Shown here one piece after another: positions 6,608 to 15,486 of a DNA stretch of 64,000 nucleotides. How positions within the stretch are numbered: position 1 is the stretch's first letter; each line of letters opens with the position of its first letter. Source of the DNA: Ferdinandcohnia sp036962685 (GTDB lineage: Bacteria; Bacillota; Bacilli; Bacillales; Bacillaceae_L); contig NZ_JBALOP010000010.1 of NCBI RefSeq assembly GCF_036962685.1, positions 66,798-130,797 on the forward strand, given 5' to 3'. The translations under genes and the position numbers were made by a program. The notes beneath the pieces were generated by a model. That model was not told the origin of the DNA, did no database searches, and worked only from the letters and a program-made list of their open reading frames with translations.

Positions 6608-7717
6608 ATGAAAAGTATACCTATTATCCAGTTTAAAAATGTAACGAAACAATATGATAATGACCAACCTGTCCTCAACAATGTCAGCTTTGAAATTGAA
6701 AGAGGAAAGTTTTATACCCTTCTTGGTCCTTCCGGATGTGGAAAAACAACAATATTACGTTTGATTGCAGGATTTATTGAACCCTCAGATGGAGAGGTTT
6801 ATTTTAATGGAAAAAAAGTAAATACGACACCTGCCAATAAACGTCAGGTTAATACGGTATTTCAGGATTATGCCTTATTTCCACATCTTAATGTATATGA
6901 AAATGTTGCCTTTGGCTTACGAATAAAAAAAATGAAGCAATCTGAAATCGATAAAAAAGTGAAGGAAGCTTTAAGCTTCGTCAATCTTACTGGCTATGAA
7001 AATCGTGAAATTAAAGAAATGTCTGGTGGACAGAGACAACGTGTTGCAATTGCTCGCGCGATTGTCAATGAGCCGGAGATTATTTTATTGGACGAGCCCT
7101 TATCTGCGCTCGATTTAAAGCTTCGTACAGAAATGCAGTATGAGCTTCGCGACCTTCAGAAGCGCCTTGGCATTACCTTTATCTTTGTCACACATGATCA
7201 AGAGGAAGCTCTTGCTATGTCTGATGAGATTTTTGTATTGGATAAAGGAAAGATTCAACAAAGTGGCAGTCCGATAGATATTTATGATGAACCAATCAAC
7301 CGCTTTGTTGCAGATTTTATTGGAGAATCTAATATCGTAACAGGAAAAATGCACAAGGATTTCCTAGTTGAATTTGTTGGAAAAACATTTGATTGTGTTG
7401 ACCAAGGCTTTTCTGACAAAGAACAAGTTGATATTGTCATCCGTCCTGAAGATCTAGAAATTACCTCTGTTGAAAAAGGAAAGCTACAGGTTGTTGTAGA
7501 CTCTCAGCTTTTTAGGGGTGTTCACTATGAAATTTGCGGCTTTGACAAGGACGGAAATGAATGGCTTGTACACTCCACAAAGAAAGCTAAGGTTGGCGAT
7601 GAAATCGGGCTTTACTTTGATCCTGAGGCGATTCATGTTATGCGGATTGGAGAAACAGAAGAAGAATATGATCGTCGTTTAGAGGCATATGTGGACGGGG
7701 AAAGCCATGGAAAATAA
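6608..7717 (+). CDS. potA: spermidine/putrescine ABC transporter, ATP-binding protein
   Basis: PotA hydrolyses ATP to drive polyamine import through PotB and PotC. In 369 residues it has the Walker A motif GPSGCGKT at residues 40-47, the ABC signature MSGGQRQR near 139-146, Walker B with ILLDEPLSALD near 160-170 and the switch histidine in FVTHDQEE. The C-terminal part from about 285 is the TOBE domain typical of PotA-like subunits. The RBS GAAGGGGG lies just before ATG 6608. It is the first gene of a compact four-gene operon and overlaps potB by 11 nt. Confidence 0.93.
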   Translation: MKSIPIIQFKNVTKQYDNDQPVLNNVSFEIERGKFYTLLGPSGCGKTTILRLIAGFIEPSDGEVYFNGKKVNTTPANKRQVNTVFQDYALFPHLNVYENVAFGLRIKKMKQSEIDKKVKEALSFVNLTGYENREIKEMSGGQRQRVAIARAIVNEPEIILLDEPLSALDLKLRTEMQYELRDLQKRLGITFIFVTHDQEEALAMSDEIFVLDKGKIQQSGSPIDIYDEPINRFVADFIGESNIVTGKMHKDFLVEFVGKTFDCVDQGFSDKEQVDIVIRPEDLEITSVEKGKLQVVVDSQLFRGVHYEICGFDKDGNEWLVHSTKKAKVGDEIGLYFDPEAIHVMRIGETEEEYDRRLEAYVDGESHGK

Positions 7718-8525
7718 GCTAACCCGTAATATATATTTCATTCCTTATGCACTATGGATTCTTGTATTTGTTATTGCGCCGATTACGCTTATCCTTTATT
7801 ATTCATTTTTTGATATAGAGGGAAATCTATCTTTAGTAAACTATAAAACGTTCTTCACACCGATATATCTAAAAATGACGTTAAGCTCATTTTGGTATGC
7901 CTTTTTGATAACAGCTGTCTCATTATTGGTCGCATACCCTACAGCCTATTTAATCACAAGAACGAAGCATAAACATCTTTGGCTGCTTCTAATCATTGCT
8001 CCGTCTTGGATCAATCTACTATTAAAGGCATATGCGTTTATTGGGATTTTTGGTACCTATGGAACTGCCAATGCGATTCTTGAAGTGCTAGGTATCGGCT
8101 CTAGACAGCTATTATTTACCGATTTTAGTTTTGTATTTGTATCGGTGTATATTTTTATTCCATTTATGATATTACCGATCTTCAACTCATTAAATGAACT
8201 AAACCCGAGTCTATTAGATGCTGCTAGAGACCTGGGTGCATCTAAATGGACGACATTTCGTCGTGTGATTTTCCCGCTAACGATTCAAGGGGTAAAATCA
8301 GGCTGTCAGGTTGTATTCATTCCTGCTCTATCATTATTCATGCTAACACGATTAATTGCCGGAAACAAAGTTATTACACTTGGAACTGCTATTGAACAAC
8401 AGTTTCTCGTTACACAGGATTGGGGCATGGGTTCAACGATTGCCGTCTTCCTCATCATTTTCATGGTGTTAATTATGGTGGCAACTGGAAACCGCAAGAA
8501 ACGAGGTGCTAAAAATGAGAGATAA
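7707..8525 (+). CDS. potB: spermidine/putrescine ABC transporter, permease PotB
   Basis: A 272-residue membrane permease with six predicted helices. The EAA loop that docks with the ATPase reads LLDAARDLGASKWTTFRRVIFPL around residues 170-192. With PotC it forms the membrane channel. ATG 7707 is preferred over an upstream in-frame start at 7689 because GGGGAAAG lies just ahead and the membrane segment follows naturally. It overlaps both potA and potC by about 11 nt, as expected for tightly coupled translation. Confidence 0.92.
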   Translation: MENKLTRNIYFIPYALWILVFVIAPITLILYYSFFDIEGNLSLVNYKTFFTPIYLKMTLSSFWYAFLITAVSLLVAYPTAYLITRTKHKHLWLLLIIAPSWINLLLKAYAFIGIFGTYGTANAILEVLGIGSRQLLFTDFSFVFVSVYIFIPFMILPIFNSLNELNPSLLDAARDLGASKWTTFRRVIFPLTIQGVKSGCQVVFIPALSLFMLTRLIAGNKVITLGTAIEQQFLVTQDWGMGSTIAVFLIIFMVLIMVATGNRKKRGAKNER

Positions 8526-9318
8526 ACTTGCTATTTCTTCAAAAGTGTATCTATTTATTATTTTCTTCATTTTATATGCACCGATTTTCTATTTAGTGTA
8601 CTACTCCTTCAATAGCGGTGGCACGATGAACAATTTCGAGGGCTTTACCTTGGACTGGTATAAGGAGCTATTTGGAGATACAAGATTACTAATCATTGTG
8701 TTAAATACATTTGTGATTGCGTTGCTTTCAGCCCTTGTCTCAACGATTATTGGGGTGTTTGGAGCAATTGGGATTCACACTGTAAAACAAAGACAGGCCC
8801 AAAATACTTTATTATCATTAAATAATGTTTTAATTGTAAGTCCAGACGTTATCATTGGTGCGTCTTTCTTAATTCTATTAACAATGGCCGGAATTAAATT
8901 AGGCTTTTATTCTGTATTACTTTCACATATCGCCTTCTGTATTCCAATTGTTGTTCTAATGGTATTGCCGAAATTAAAAGAAATGAGTCCGACTTTAATC
9001 GACGCTGCAAAGGACCTTGGAGCAAGCCAGTGGCAGGTTCTAACAAAGGTGATTTTCCCTTATATCACACCAGGGATTTTCGCTGGGTTTTTCATGGCAC
9101 TTACGTATTCCTTTGATGATTTTGCCGTTACATTTTTCGTGACTGGTAATGGTTTCTCAACACTTTCCGTTGAAATCTATTCCCTCGCACGCCGTGGAAT
9201 CTCATTGAATATTAATGCATTGTCAGCTTTATTATTTATCTTTACAATGCTGCTTGCAGTTGGCTATTACTTTGTCGCACAACGTGGCAGCACTCGTGGA
9301 TTGGGGGTTCGAAAATGA
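8515..9318 (+). CDS. potC: spermidine/putrescine ABC transporter, permease PotC
   Basis: The second permease of the polyamine transporter, 267 residues with six predicted helices and the EAA loop LIDAAKDLGASQWQVLTKVIFP near residues 165-186. ATG 8515 has GAGGTG six bases upstream. It overlaps the 3' end of potB, and its own stop overlaps the potD start through ATGA. Confidence 0.92.
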   Translation: MRDKLAISSKVYLFIIFFILYAPIFYLVYYSFNSGGTMNNFEGFTLDWYKELFGDTRLLIIVLNTFVIALLSALVSTIIGVFGAIGIHTVKQRQAQNTLLSLNNVLIVSPDVIIGASFLILLTMAGIKLGFYSVLLSHIAFCIPIVVLMVLPKLKEMSPTLIDAAKDLGASQWQVLTKVIFPYITPGIFAGFFMALTYSFDDFAVTFFVTGNGFSTLSVEIYSLARRGISLNINALSALLFIFTMLLAVGYYFVAQRGSTRGLGVRK

Positions 9319-10388
9319 CGAAACTCATCCGTGCCTTTTTAGCAATCGTTCTTGTATCAGGAGCTCTACTTTATCTTATCCACCATTTAAATTCGTCTCA
9401 GGGTCTCGCAAGTGGGAACACATTGACAATTTATAACTGGGGAGATTATATTGACGAAGAATTAATCGATCGTTTTGAAGAGGAAACTGGAATCAAGATC
9501 ATTTACGAAACCTTTGACTCCAATGAAGCGATGATGACAAAAATCGAACAAGGTGGAACAGCGTATGATATCGCGGTGCCATCTGAATATATGATTGATA
9601 AAATGCGCCAAGAGGACCTGCTCATCCCCCTTGACCATTCAAAGCTACCAAATTTAAAGAACATTGATGAGCGTTTTATAGATCTTCCTTTTGATCCAGG
9701 CAATCAATACTCTGTTCCGTATTTCTGGGGAACGGTTGGAATCGTATTTAACCCAACAATGCTCGATGGAAAAGAGTTCACAAGCTGGAATGACCTTTGG
9801 GATCCGTCCTTAAAAAATGAAATTATCTTGGTCGACGGTGCTAGAGAAATCATGGGGATGGGGCTTAACTCCCTTGGTTATTCACTAAATGATACAAATC
9901 TTGATCACTTAATAGAAGCAAAAGAAAAGCTCATCACTCTTACACCAAATGTCAAAGCCATCGTTGGTGACGAAGGAAAAGTACTTATCCAAAATGGCGA
10001 GGCTGCAATTGGGATTGTTTGGTCAGGTGATGCCGCAGATATTATGTGGGAAAATGAAGATATCGACTATGTGGTGCCAAGCGAAGGCTCTAACCTATGG
10101 TTCGATAATATGGTTATTCCGAAGACCGCGAAAAATGTTGATGGCGCCCACCAATTTATTAATTTTATGTTGGATGCAGAAGTCGCAGCACAAAACACAG
10201 AATATGTGAGCTACTCCACTCCAAACAAAGAGGCACTGCAATATATGCCTGAAGATATGGTGACAGATGAGCGATTCTATCCATCACCTGAGCTAACAGA
10301 GAGACTCGAGGTTTATGAAAACCTAGGAAAAAGAAATCTCGCTATCTACAATCAGCTATTCCTTGAGTTTAAAATGGGTCAAAACTAA
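9315..10388 (+). CDS. potD: spermidine/putrescine ABC transporter, substrate-binding protein
   Basis: PotD captures polyamines outside the membrane and delivers them to PotBC. The 357-residue protein begins with a hydrophobic segment (about residues 5-23) but has no lipobox cysteine, so it is likely held by an uncleaved anchor or released. The mature part opens TIYNWGDYIDEELI, typical of PotD/PotF, followed by the two-lobed extracellular binding-protein fold; the conserved acidic and aromatic pocket region VSYSTPNKEA is near residue 300. It ends the operon, followed by a terminator. Confidence 0.92.
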   Translation: MTKLIRAFLAIVLVSGALLYLIHHLNSSQGLASGNTLTIYNWGDYIDEELIDRFEEETGIKIIYETFDSNEAMMTKIEQGGTAYDIAVPSEYMIDKMRQEDLLIPLDHSKLPNLKNIDERFIDLPFDPGNQYSVPYFWGTVGIVFNPTMLDGKEFTSWNDLWDPSLKNEIILVDGAREIMGMGLNSLGYSLNDTNLDHLIEAKEKLITLTPNVKAIVGDEGKVLIQNGEAAIGIVWSGDAADIMWENEDIDYVVPSEGSNLWFDNMVIPKTAKNVDGAHQFINFMLDAEVAAQNTEYVSYSTPNKEALQYMPEDMVTDERFYPSPELTERLEVYENLGKRNLAIYNQLFLEFKMGQN

Positions 10389-10398
10389 ATATGGACAA

Positions 10399-10437
10399 TA
10401 AAAAACATCTTATGTGGCAACACTGAGGTGTTTTTTT
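10399..10437 (+). terminator. intrinsic terminator of potABCD
   Basis: An eight-base stem with G-U pairs (ACATCTTA with TGAGGTGT) is flanked by A and T runs, starting ten bases after the potD stop. Confidence 0.75.
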
Positions 10438-10502
10438 ATTCTTCAAACCCCTCCTTTTCCTCAGTTAATATTTTCCTTTATATAATTTTCAAAATATCTA
10501 AA

Positions 10503-10541
10503 AATATTAGTATAATGTTTTTTTACAAAACATTATACTAA
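10503..10541. repeat. perfect AT-rich inverted repeat
   Basis: Two 16-base arms (ATTAGTATAATGTTTT and its complement) enclose five bases. It is too AT-rich and lacks a tail for a good terminator, and may bind a regulator of the following transporter operon. It directly abuts a cre-like site. Confidence 0.7.
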
Positions 10542-10543
10542 TG

Positions 10544-10557
10544 CGAAAGCGATTACA
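10544..10557 (+). promoter_or_regulatory. cre-like CcpA site
   Basis: CGAAAGCGATTACA matches 13 of 14 positions of the CcpA consensus TGWAANCGNTNWCA. It lies 66 bp upstream of the -35 of the peptide transporter promoter, so it would act from a distance or at a promoter I have not recognised. Confidence 0.4.
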
Positions 10558-10616
10558 CTGTTGTAACGATAGCATTTTCCGTTATTGGAAAGATTTATAT
10601 CTTTTTTAATCGCTTA

Positions 10617-10651
10617 ATTTTTCTTGAAATTCTGATTGTGAGGTGTATAAT
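10617..10651 (+). promoter_or_regulatory. promoter of appDFABC with possible CodY box
   Basis: TTGAAA at 10624 and TATAAT at 10646 are 16 bp apart. The 15-mer at 10617-10631 matches 12 of 15 positions of the CodY consensus (AATTTTCWGAAAATT) and overlaps the -35. CodY control of peptide uptake is known in Bacillus; the site here is an inference. Confidence 0.5.
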
Positions 10652-10718
10652 TATCTCTTGTTATTACTATATTGGAAAAATTATAATTAATATCCCAATA
10701 TAGAAAGGGGTGGATTTT

Positions 10719-11723
10719 ATGGATGATACTATTCTAGAAATAAAAGGGTTGAAAACTCACTTTATTACTGATAGTGGACAAATTCCTGCTGTAAACGGGG
10801 TTGACCTTTACCTAAAAAAAGGAGAAATCCTCGGTATCGTCGGTGAGTCCGGTTGCGGGAAAAGCGTAACCTCTCTTTCCATCATGCAGCTCGTGCAGCA
10901 TCCAGGAAAAATAGTCGGTGGTGAAATTTTATTTAATGGCGAAAATCTTGTAAACGCAAAAGAAAAGCGAATGAGGCAAATTCGTGGAAATAAAATCGGG
11001 ATGATCTTCCAAGAGCCAATGACATCATTAAATCCTGTATTCACAATCGGCAATCAATTAATCGAAGCTATTTTAATACACAATAAGATTTCGAAAAAAG
11101 AAGCCCGAATAAGAGCGATTGAGATGTTAAATCTTGTTGGTCTTCCAAGAGCTGACGAACTAATAGATGAATATCCTCATCAATTATCCGGCGGTATGCG
11201 TCAAAGGGTCATGATTGCTATGGCAATGGTTTGTAAACCCGAAATTTTAATCGCAGATGAGCCAACCACTGCACTTGACGTAACCATTCAGGCCCAAATC
11301 CTTGAATTGATGAAAAAGCTGAATAAGGAAACGAATACTTCTATCATTATGATTACACATGACCTTGGAGTCGTTGCTGAAACGTGTGATAGGATAGCGG
11401 TTATGTATTCAGGAAAGGTTGTTGAAGAAGGCGATACAAAGTCACTTTTCAAAAACCCTCAGCATCCTTATACAAAAGGTCTTATCGCGTCTGTTCCAGA
11501 CGTTCGAACGAAAAAAGACCGTCTATTCTCTATATCAGGTAGTGTTCCAATTCCAGGTTCTATTAAAAAAGGGTGCCACTTTGCAGAAAGATGCCCATAT
11601 GCATTTGATAAGTGTCGAGAAGTCGCTCCTCGTTTACTTGACGTTGGAAATGGCCAACGCGCAAGATGCCATCTACATGAAACAGAAAGCACAGCTTTAC
11701 ACCTTCAAGGTGCATCTCATTAA
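10719..11723 (+). CDS. appD: oligopeptide/dipeptide ABC transporter, ATP-binding protein (AppD type)
   Basis: A 334-residue ATPase of the Opp/Dpp/App family. Walker A is GESGCGKS near residue 42, the signature LSGGMRQRV near 152, and Walker B ILIADEPTTALD near 174. The C-terminal oligopeptide-transporter extension holds HPYTKGLIASVP and a cysteine set (GCHFAERCPYAFDKC, then ARC) typical of OppD/DppD. The gene order ATPase, ATPase, binding protein, permease, permease equals the Bacillus subtilis app operon, which is why App names are used; substrate preference is not proved. RBS AAAGGGG precedes ATG 10719. Confidence 0.85.
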   Translation: MDDTILEIKGLKTHFITDSGQIPAVNGVDLYLKKGEILGIVGESGCGKSVTSLSIMQLVQHPGKIVGGEILFNGENLVNAKEKRMRQIRGNKIGMIFQEPMTSLNPVFTIGNQLIEAILIHNKISKKEARIRAIEMLNLVGLPRADELIDEYPHQLSGGMRQRVMIAMAMVCKPEILIADEPTTALDVTIQAQILELMKKLNKETNTSIIMITHDLGVVAETCDRIAVMYSGKVVEEGDTKSLFKNPQHPYTKGLIASVPDVRTKKDRLFSISGSVPIPGSIKKGCHFAERCPYAFDKCREVAPRLLDVGNGQRARCHLHETESTALHLQGASH

Positions 11724-11749
11724 TCTTTTTGTAAAGGAGGGAGAAAAGA

Positions 11750-12730
11750 ATGCCCGAAACATTACTGGAAGTAAAAGATCTAAAAAAACACTTTCCTATT
11801 AAAAGCGGAGTCCTTCAAAAGCAAACTGGTGCAGTAAAAGCAGTTGATGGCGTCTCCTTCAATCTACATAAAGGGGAAACACTCGGTTTAGTTGGTGAGA
11901 GTGGTTGTGGAAAATCAACAACAGGTCGTATGCTTATGCGACTACTTGAACCTACTGGCGGACAAATTGTCTTTGAAGATCGTGATTTAACGACTCTTTC
12001 TAATTCGGAGATGAGAAAAATGAGAAAGGATATCCAAATGATATTCCAGGATCCTTTTGCATCCCTGAATCCAAGACATACTGTTGAACAGATTATTGAA
12101 GAGCCTTTAATCGTCCATGGTCTCGGAAATAGGCAAGAAAGAAAGAAAAGAGTCCGAGAATTACTAGAAACCGTTGGTTTAAACTCCTATCATGCGAAAC
12201 GATATCCACATCAATTTAGCGGTGGTCAAAGACAAAGGATTGGTATTGCGCGCGCTTTAGCTGTTAAACCAAAGCTTATTATAGCTGATGAACCTGTTTC
12301 TGCTCTTGACGTTTCCATACAATCTCAGGTTCTAAATCTACTTGAAGATTTACAGAAGGACTTTGATTTAACTTATTTATTTATTGCCCATGACTTAGGC
12401 GTTGTCCGTCACATCAGTGACAGAGTTGGAGTTATGTATTTAGGAAGAATCGTAGAGTTAACTGATAGTGATCGATTATACGAATCTCCTAAGCATCCCT
12501 ATACGGAAGCCTTGCTCTCATCTGTCCCGATTCCGGACCCAGAGCACCAGCAGGAACGAATTATTCTAAGTGGAGATGTACCTAGTCCATCAAATCCACC
12601 TACTGGATGTCCGTTCCATACCCGTTGTCCAAAGGCAATGGACATTTGTAAACAGGTTGTTCCTACACTCCAAGAGGTTGAGCAAGGTCATTTCACCGCT
12701 TGCCACCTTTATGGAGAAGAGCAAATATAA
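11750..12730 (+). CDS. appF: oligopeptide/dipeptide ABC transporter, ATP-binding protein (AppF type)
   Basis: The second ATPase of the importer, 326 residues. Walker A GESGCGKST is near residue 46, the signature FSGGQRQRIG near 154, and Walker B LIIADEPVSALD near 174. The C-terminal extension again has HPYTEALLSSVP and cysteines (GCPFHTRCPKAMDIC). An almost ideal RBS (AAAGGAGG) is ten bases ahead of ATG 11750. It would pair with AppD as a heterodimer on the AppBC permease. Confidence 0.87.
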   Translation: MPETLLEVKDLKKHFPIKSGVLQKQTGAVKAVDGVSFNLHKGETLGLVGESGCGKSTTGRMLMRLLEPTGGQIVFEDRDLTTLSNSEMRKMRKDIQMIFQDPFASLNPRHTVEQIIEEPLIVHGLGNRQERKKRVRELLETVGLNSYHAKRYPHQFSGGQRQRIGIARALAVKPKLIIADEPVSALDVSIQSQVLNLLEDLQKDFDLTYLFIAHDLGVVRHISDRVGVMYLGRIVELTDSDRLYESPKHPYTEALLSSVPIPDPEHQQERIILSGDVPSPSNPPTGCPFHTRCPKAMDICKQVVPTLQEVEQGHFTACHLYGEEQI

Positions 12731-12795
12731 ACCGGCAGTGTAAATTAATATTCGATTTACTTAGCCAAAGATAAAACTTTTTGGAGGGGAAAATG

Positions 12796-14403
12796 ATGAA
12801 AAAACGTTTCTTACAAACGTTAGTACTACTTGTTGTGCTATCTGCTATTTTAGCAGCTTGTGGAAGCAAAGATTCAGATAGTGGCGATTCTTCATCATCA
12901 GCTAAAGATGAAGCGCAAACTACATTAATTTACGGTCGTGGAGCTGATACTACTTCACTTGACCCAGGTGTTGTAACAGATGGTGAATCACTAAAAGTTA
13001 CAGAAAATATTTTTGATACTTTATTAGATTATGAAGAGGAAACTACAGAGGTTAAGCCTGCTTTAGCAACTGAATGGACAATCTCTGATGATTCTTTAGA
13101 GTATACCTTTAAATTACAAGAAGGCATAAAATTCCATGACGGAACTGATTTTAACGCAGATGCAGTTGTTTACAACTTTGAGCGTTGGATGAGTGGTGGC
13201 ACTGATGGCGCATTCGTATACTACGCTGCAATGTTCGGTGGCTTTAAAGCTGACGAAGGACATGTCATTGATTCTGTTGAAGCAGTTGATGACTATACTG
13301 TAAAATTCACTCTAAAACGCCCACAAGCACCATTTTTAAACAACCTAGCAATGGGACCATTTGGAATTGCTAGCCCAACAGCAATTGAAGAAAAAGGCGA
13401 TACATTTGGTGAAAACCCAGTTGGTACTGGACCATTCGTATTCAAAGAATGGAAACGAAATGACACAATCACTCTTGAAAGAAACGAAGACTATTGGGCA
13501 GGAGCTCCAAAGCTTGAAAAAGTTATTTTCAGAGTCATTCCTGATAACTCTGCTCGTCTTACAGCTTTAAAAACAGGTGAAATTGACTTAATGGATGGAG
13601 TAAATCCAAGTGATGTTTCTCAAATCGAAAGTGATTCTGCTTTACAAGTATTACTACGTCCAGGTATGAATATTGGATACTTTGGCTTTAACACTGAAAT
13701 GGAACCATTTAATAATGCAAAAGTTCGTCAAGCTCTTAACCATGCTGTAGATAAGCAAGCGATTATCGATACATTCTACGCTGGAAATGCGGATGTTGCA
13801 GTTAACCCTTATCCTTCATTTATGCCAGGTTACAATGACGAAATCGAAGGCTATGCATATGATTTAGACAAAGCAAAAGAACTTCTTGCAGAAGCTGGAT
13901 ATCCAGATGGCTTCAAAATGGAGCTTTGGACTTTCACTAACCCAAGAGATTATATGCCTGAACCACAAAAAATTGCTGAAGCTATTCAAGCTGACTTTGA
14001 AAAGATTGGTGTAAAAGTAGAAATCGTAACTTACGATTGGACAACCTTCCTAGAAAAAGTTCAAAACGGTGAGGCACAATCATTTCTTGCTGGATGGATT
14101 GGTGACAATGGTGACCCAGATAACTTCTTATATGTATTGTTAGACCAAGATAGCATTGACGGAAATAACTATTCACGTTATGCAAACCAAGAGCTACATG
14201 ATCTTCTTGTTGCAGCACAATCAGAAACAGATGAAGCAAAAAGAAATGACATGTACAAACAAGCTCAAGAAATCATTCATAATGAGGGTCCTTGGATTCC
14301 AATTGCACACGCACGTGCAGCTTTAGCTGCTAGTAGCAACCTAAAAGGATTTATTCCACATCCTACAGGTGTAGACAAATTTACAAACGCATATTTTGAA
14401 TAA
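12796..14403 (+). CDS. appA: peptide ABC transporter substrate-binding lipoprotein (AppA type)
   Basis: A 535-residue extracytoplasmic solute-binding protein of family 5. The N terminus is a lipoprotein signal with lipobox LAAC near residue 22, followed by a Ser/Asp-rich linker, so it is anchored to the outer face of the membrane. The family-5 segments are visible: KPALATEW, then FKLQEGIKFHDGTDFNADAV, and later PVGTGPFVFKEW. ATG at 12796 or 12793 both fit the RBS GGAGGGG; the first MKKR start is preferred. A hairpin follows the stop, before the permease genes. Confidence 0.87.
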   Translation: MKKRFLQTLVLLVVLSAILAACGSKDSDSGDSSSSAKDEAQTTLIYGRGADTTSLDPGVVTDGESLKVTENIFDTLLDYEEETTEVKPALATEWTISDDSLEYTFKLQEGIKFHDGTDFNADAVVYNFERWMSGGTDGAFVYYAAMFGGFKADEGHVIDSVEAVDDYTVKFTLKRPQAPFLNNLAMGPFGIASPTAIEEKGDTFGENPVGTGPFVFKEWKRNDTITLERNEDYWAGAPKLEKVIFRVIPDNSARLTALKTGEIDLMDGVNPSDVSQIESDSALQVLLRPGMNIGYFGFNTEMEPFNNAKVRQALNHAVDKQAIIDTFYAGNADVAVNPYPSFMPGYNDEIEGYAYDLDKAKELLAEAGYPDGFKMELWTFTNPRDYMPEPQKIAEAIQADFEKIGVKVEIVTYDWTTFLEKVQNGEAQSFLAGWIGDNGDPDNFLYVLLDQDSIDGNNYSRYANQELHDLLVAAQSETDEAKRNDMYKQAQEIIHNEGPWIPIAHARAALAASSNLKGFIPHPTGVDKFTNAYFE

Positions 14404-14411
14404 TTGTTAAG

Positions 14412-14438
14412 AAGGGGGAGTCTTGTTACTCCCCTTTA
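14412..14438 (+). promoter_or_regulatory. intercistronic hairpin between appA and appB
   Basis: AAGGGGGAGT pairs with ACTCCCCTT across a short loop and only three T follow. Such a hairpin after the binding-protein gene commonly protects or partly terminates the message, so that the binding protein is made in excess over the permeases. Confidence 0.7.
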
Positions 14439-14460
14439 ACCATTAAAAGGGGTGAACATA

Positions 14461-15465
14461 ATGCTCTCATATACGATTCGCCGTTTACTCATGTTAATTC
14501 CGGTTTTATTCGGAATGTCTCTTATCGTGTTCTTTATGCTACGGCTTATCCCTGGTGACCCGGCAGATGCTATATTGGGTGAAAAAGCATCACCTGCTGC
14601 AAAAGAGGCATTAACTCAGCAGCTTGGGTTAGACGAGCCTTGGTATACACAATATATTTCGTACATCGGAGATTTACTCCAAGGTGATTTAGGTGACTCA
14701 CTTCGTACCCGCTCACCAATTTCGGAAGAAATCTGGCCGTTTTTGGCTGCAACCTTTGAGCTAGCACTCGTTGCCATGATTATTGCCGTGGTTATCGGTG
14801 TAAACGCAGGAATCATTAGCGCATGGTTCCAGAACTCATGGTTTGATTACACAGCGATGATCCTTGCACTTATCGGTGTCTCCATCCCCATCTTTTGGCT
14901 AGGGTTAATGGAACAATGGATTTTCGCACTTGAGCTTAACTGGTTACCATCTCTTGGAAGAGAGAATATTCGCGATCCAATCGAACCAATTACGCACTTA
15001 TTTTTACTAGATACATTGATTCAAGGTAATTTAGATCAATTTGTTGTCACATTGAAGCACTTAATTTTACCAAGCATTGCTTTAGCAACCATCCCTATGG
15101 CGATTATTGCTAGAATGACAAGATCAAGTATGTTAGAGGTTATGCGTTCAGACTTTATTCGAACAGCAAGAGCAAAAGGTCAAAAAATGTTCTGGGTTGT
15201 TTATAAGCACTCCTTAAAAAATGCATTTATTCCTGTATTAACTACAATCGGTCTCCAAATGGGACTTCTTCTAGGTGGAGCTATCCTTACTGAAACTATT
15301 TTCAGTTGGCCTGGGATTGGAAGATATATTTACGAAGCAATTTCATTTAGAGATTACCCTGTTGTTCAATCAGGTGTGTTGCTCATTGCAGCTATTTTCG
15401 TATTTATTAACCTAATCGTTGACTTACTATACGCAGTATTTGACCCGAGAATTAAATATCAATAA
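14461..15465 (+). CDS. appB: peptide ABC transporter permease (AppB/DppB type)
   Basis: A 334-residue permease with six helices. It opens with the typical YTIRRLLMLIPVLFGMSLIVF helix and LRLIPGDPA segment, and carries the EAA loop FIRTARAKGQKMFWVVYKHSLKNAFIP near residues 237-259. The stretch around 150-200 is longer than in many DppB proteins. ATG 14461 has AAGGGGTG upstream. With AppC it forms the channel for short peptides. Confidence 0.87.
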   Translation: MLSYTIRRLLMLIPVLFGMSLIVFFMLRLIPGDPADAILGEKASPAAKEALTQQLGLDEPWYTQYISYIGDLLQGDLGDSLRTRSPISEEIWPFLAATFELALVAMIIAVVIGVNAGIISAWFQNSWFDYTAMILALIGVSIPIFWLGLMEQWIFALELNWLPSLGRENIRDPIEPITHLFLLDTLIQGNLDQFVVTLKHLILPSIALATIPMAIIARMTRSSMLEVMRSDFIRTARAKGQKMFWVVYKHSLKNAFIPVLTTIGLQMGLLLGGAILTETIFSWPGIGRYIYEAISFRDYPVVQSGVLLIAAIFVFINLIVDLLYAVFDPRIKYQ

Positions 15466-15486
15466 TGGAAATGAGGTGAATTACTC

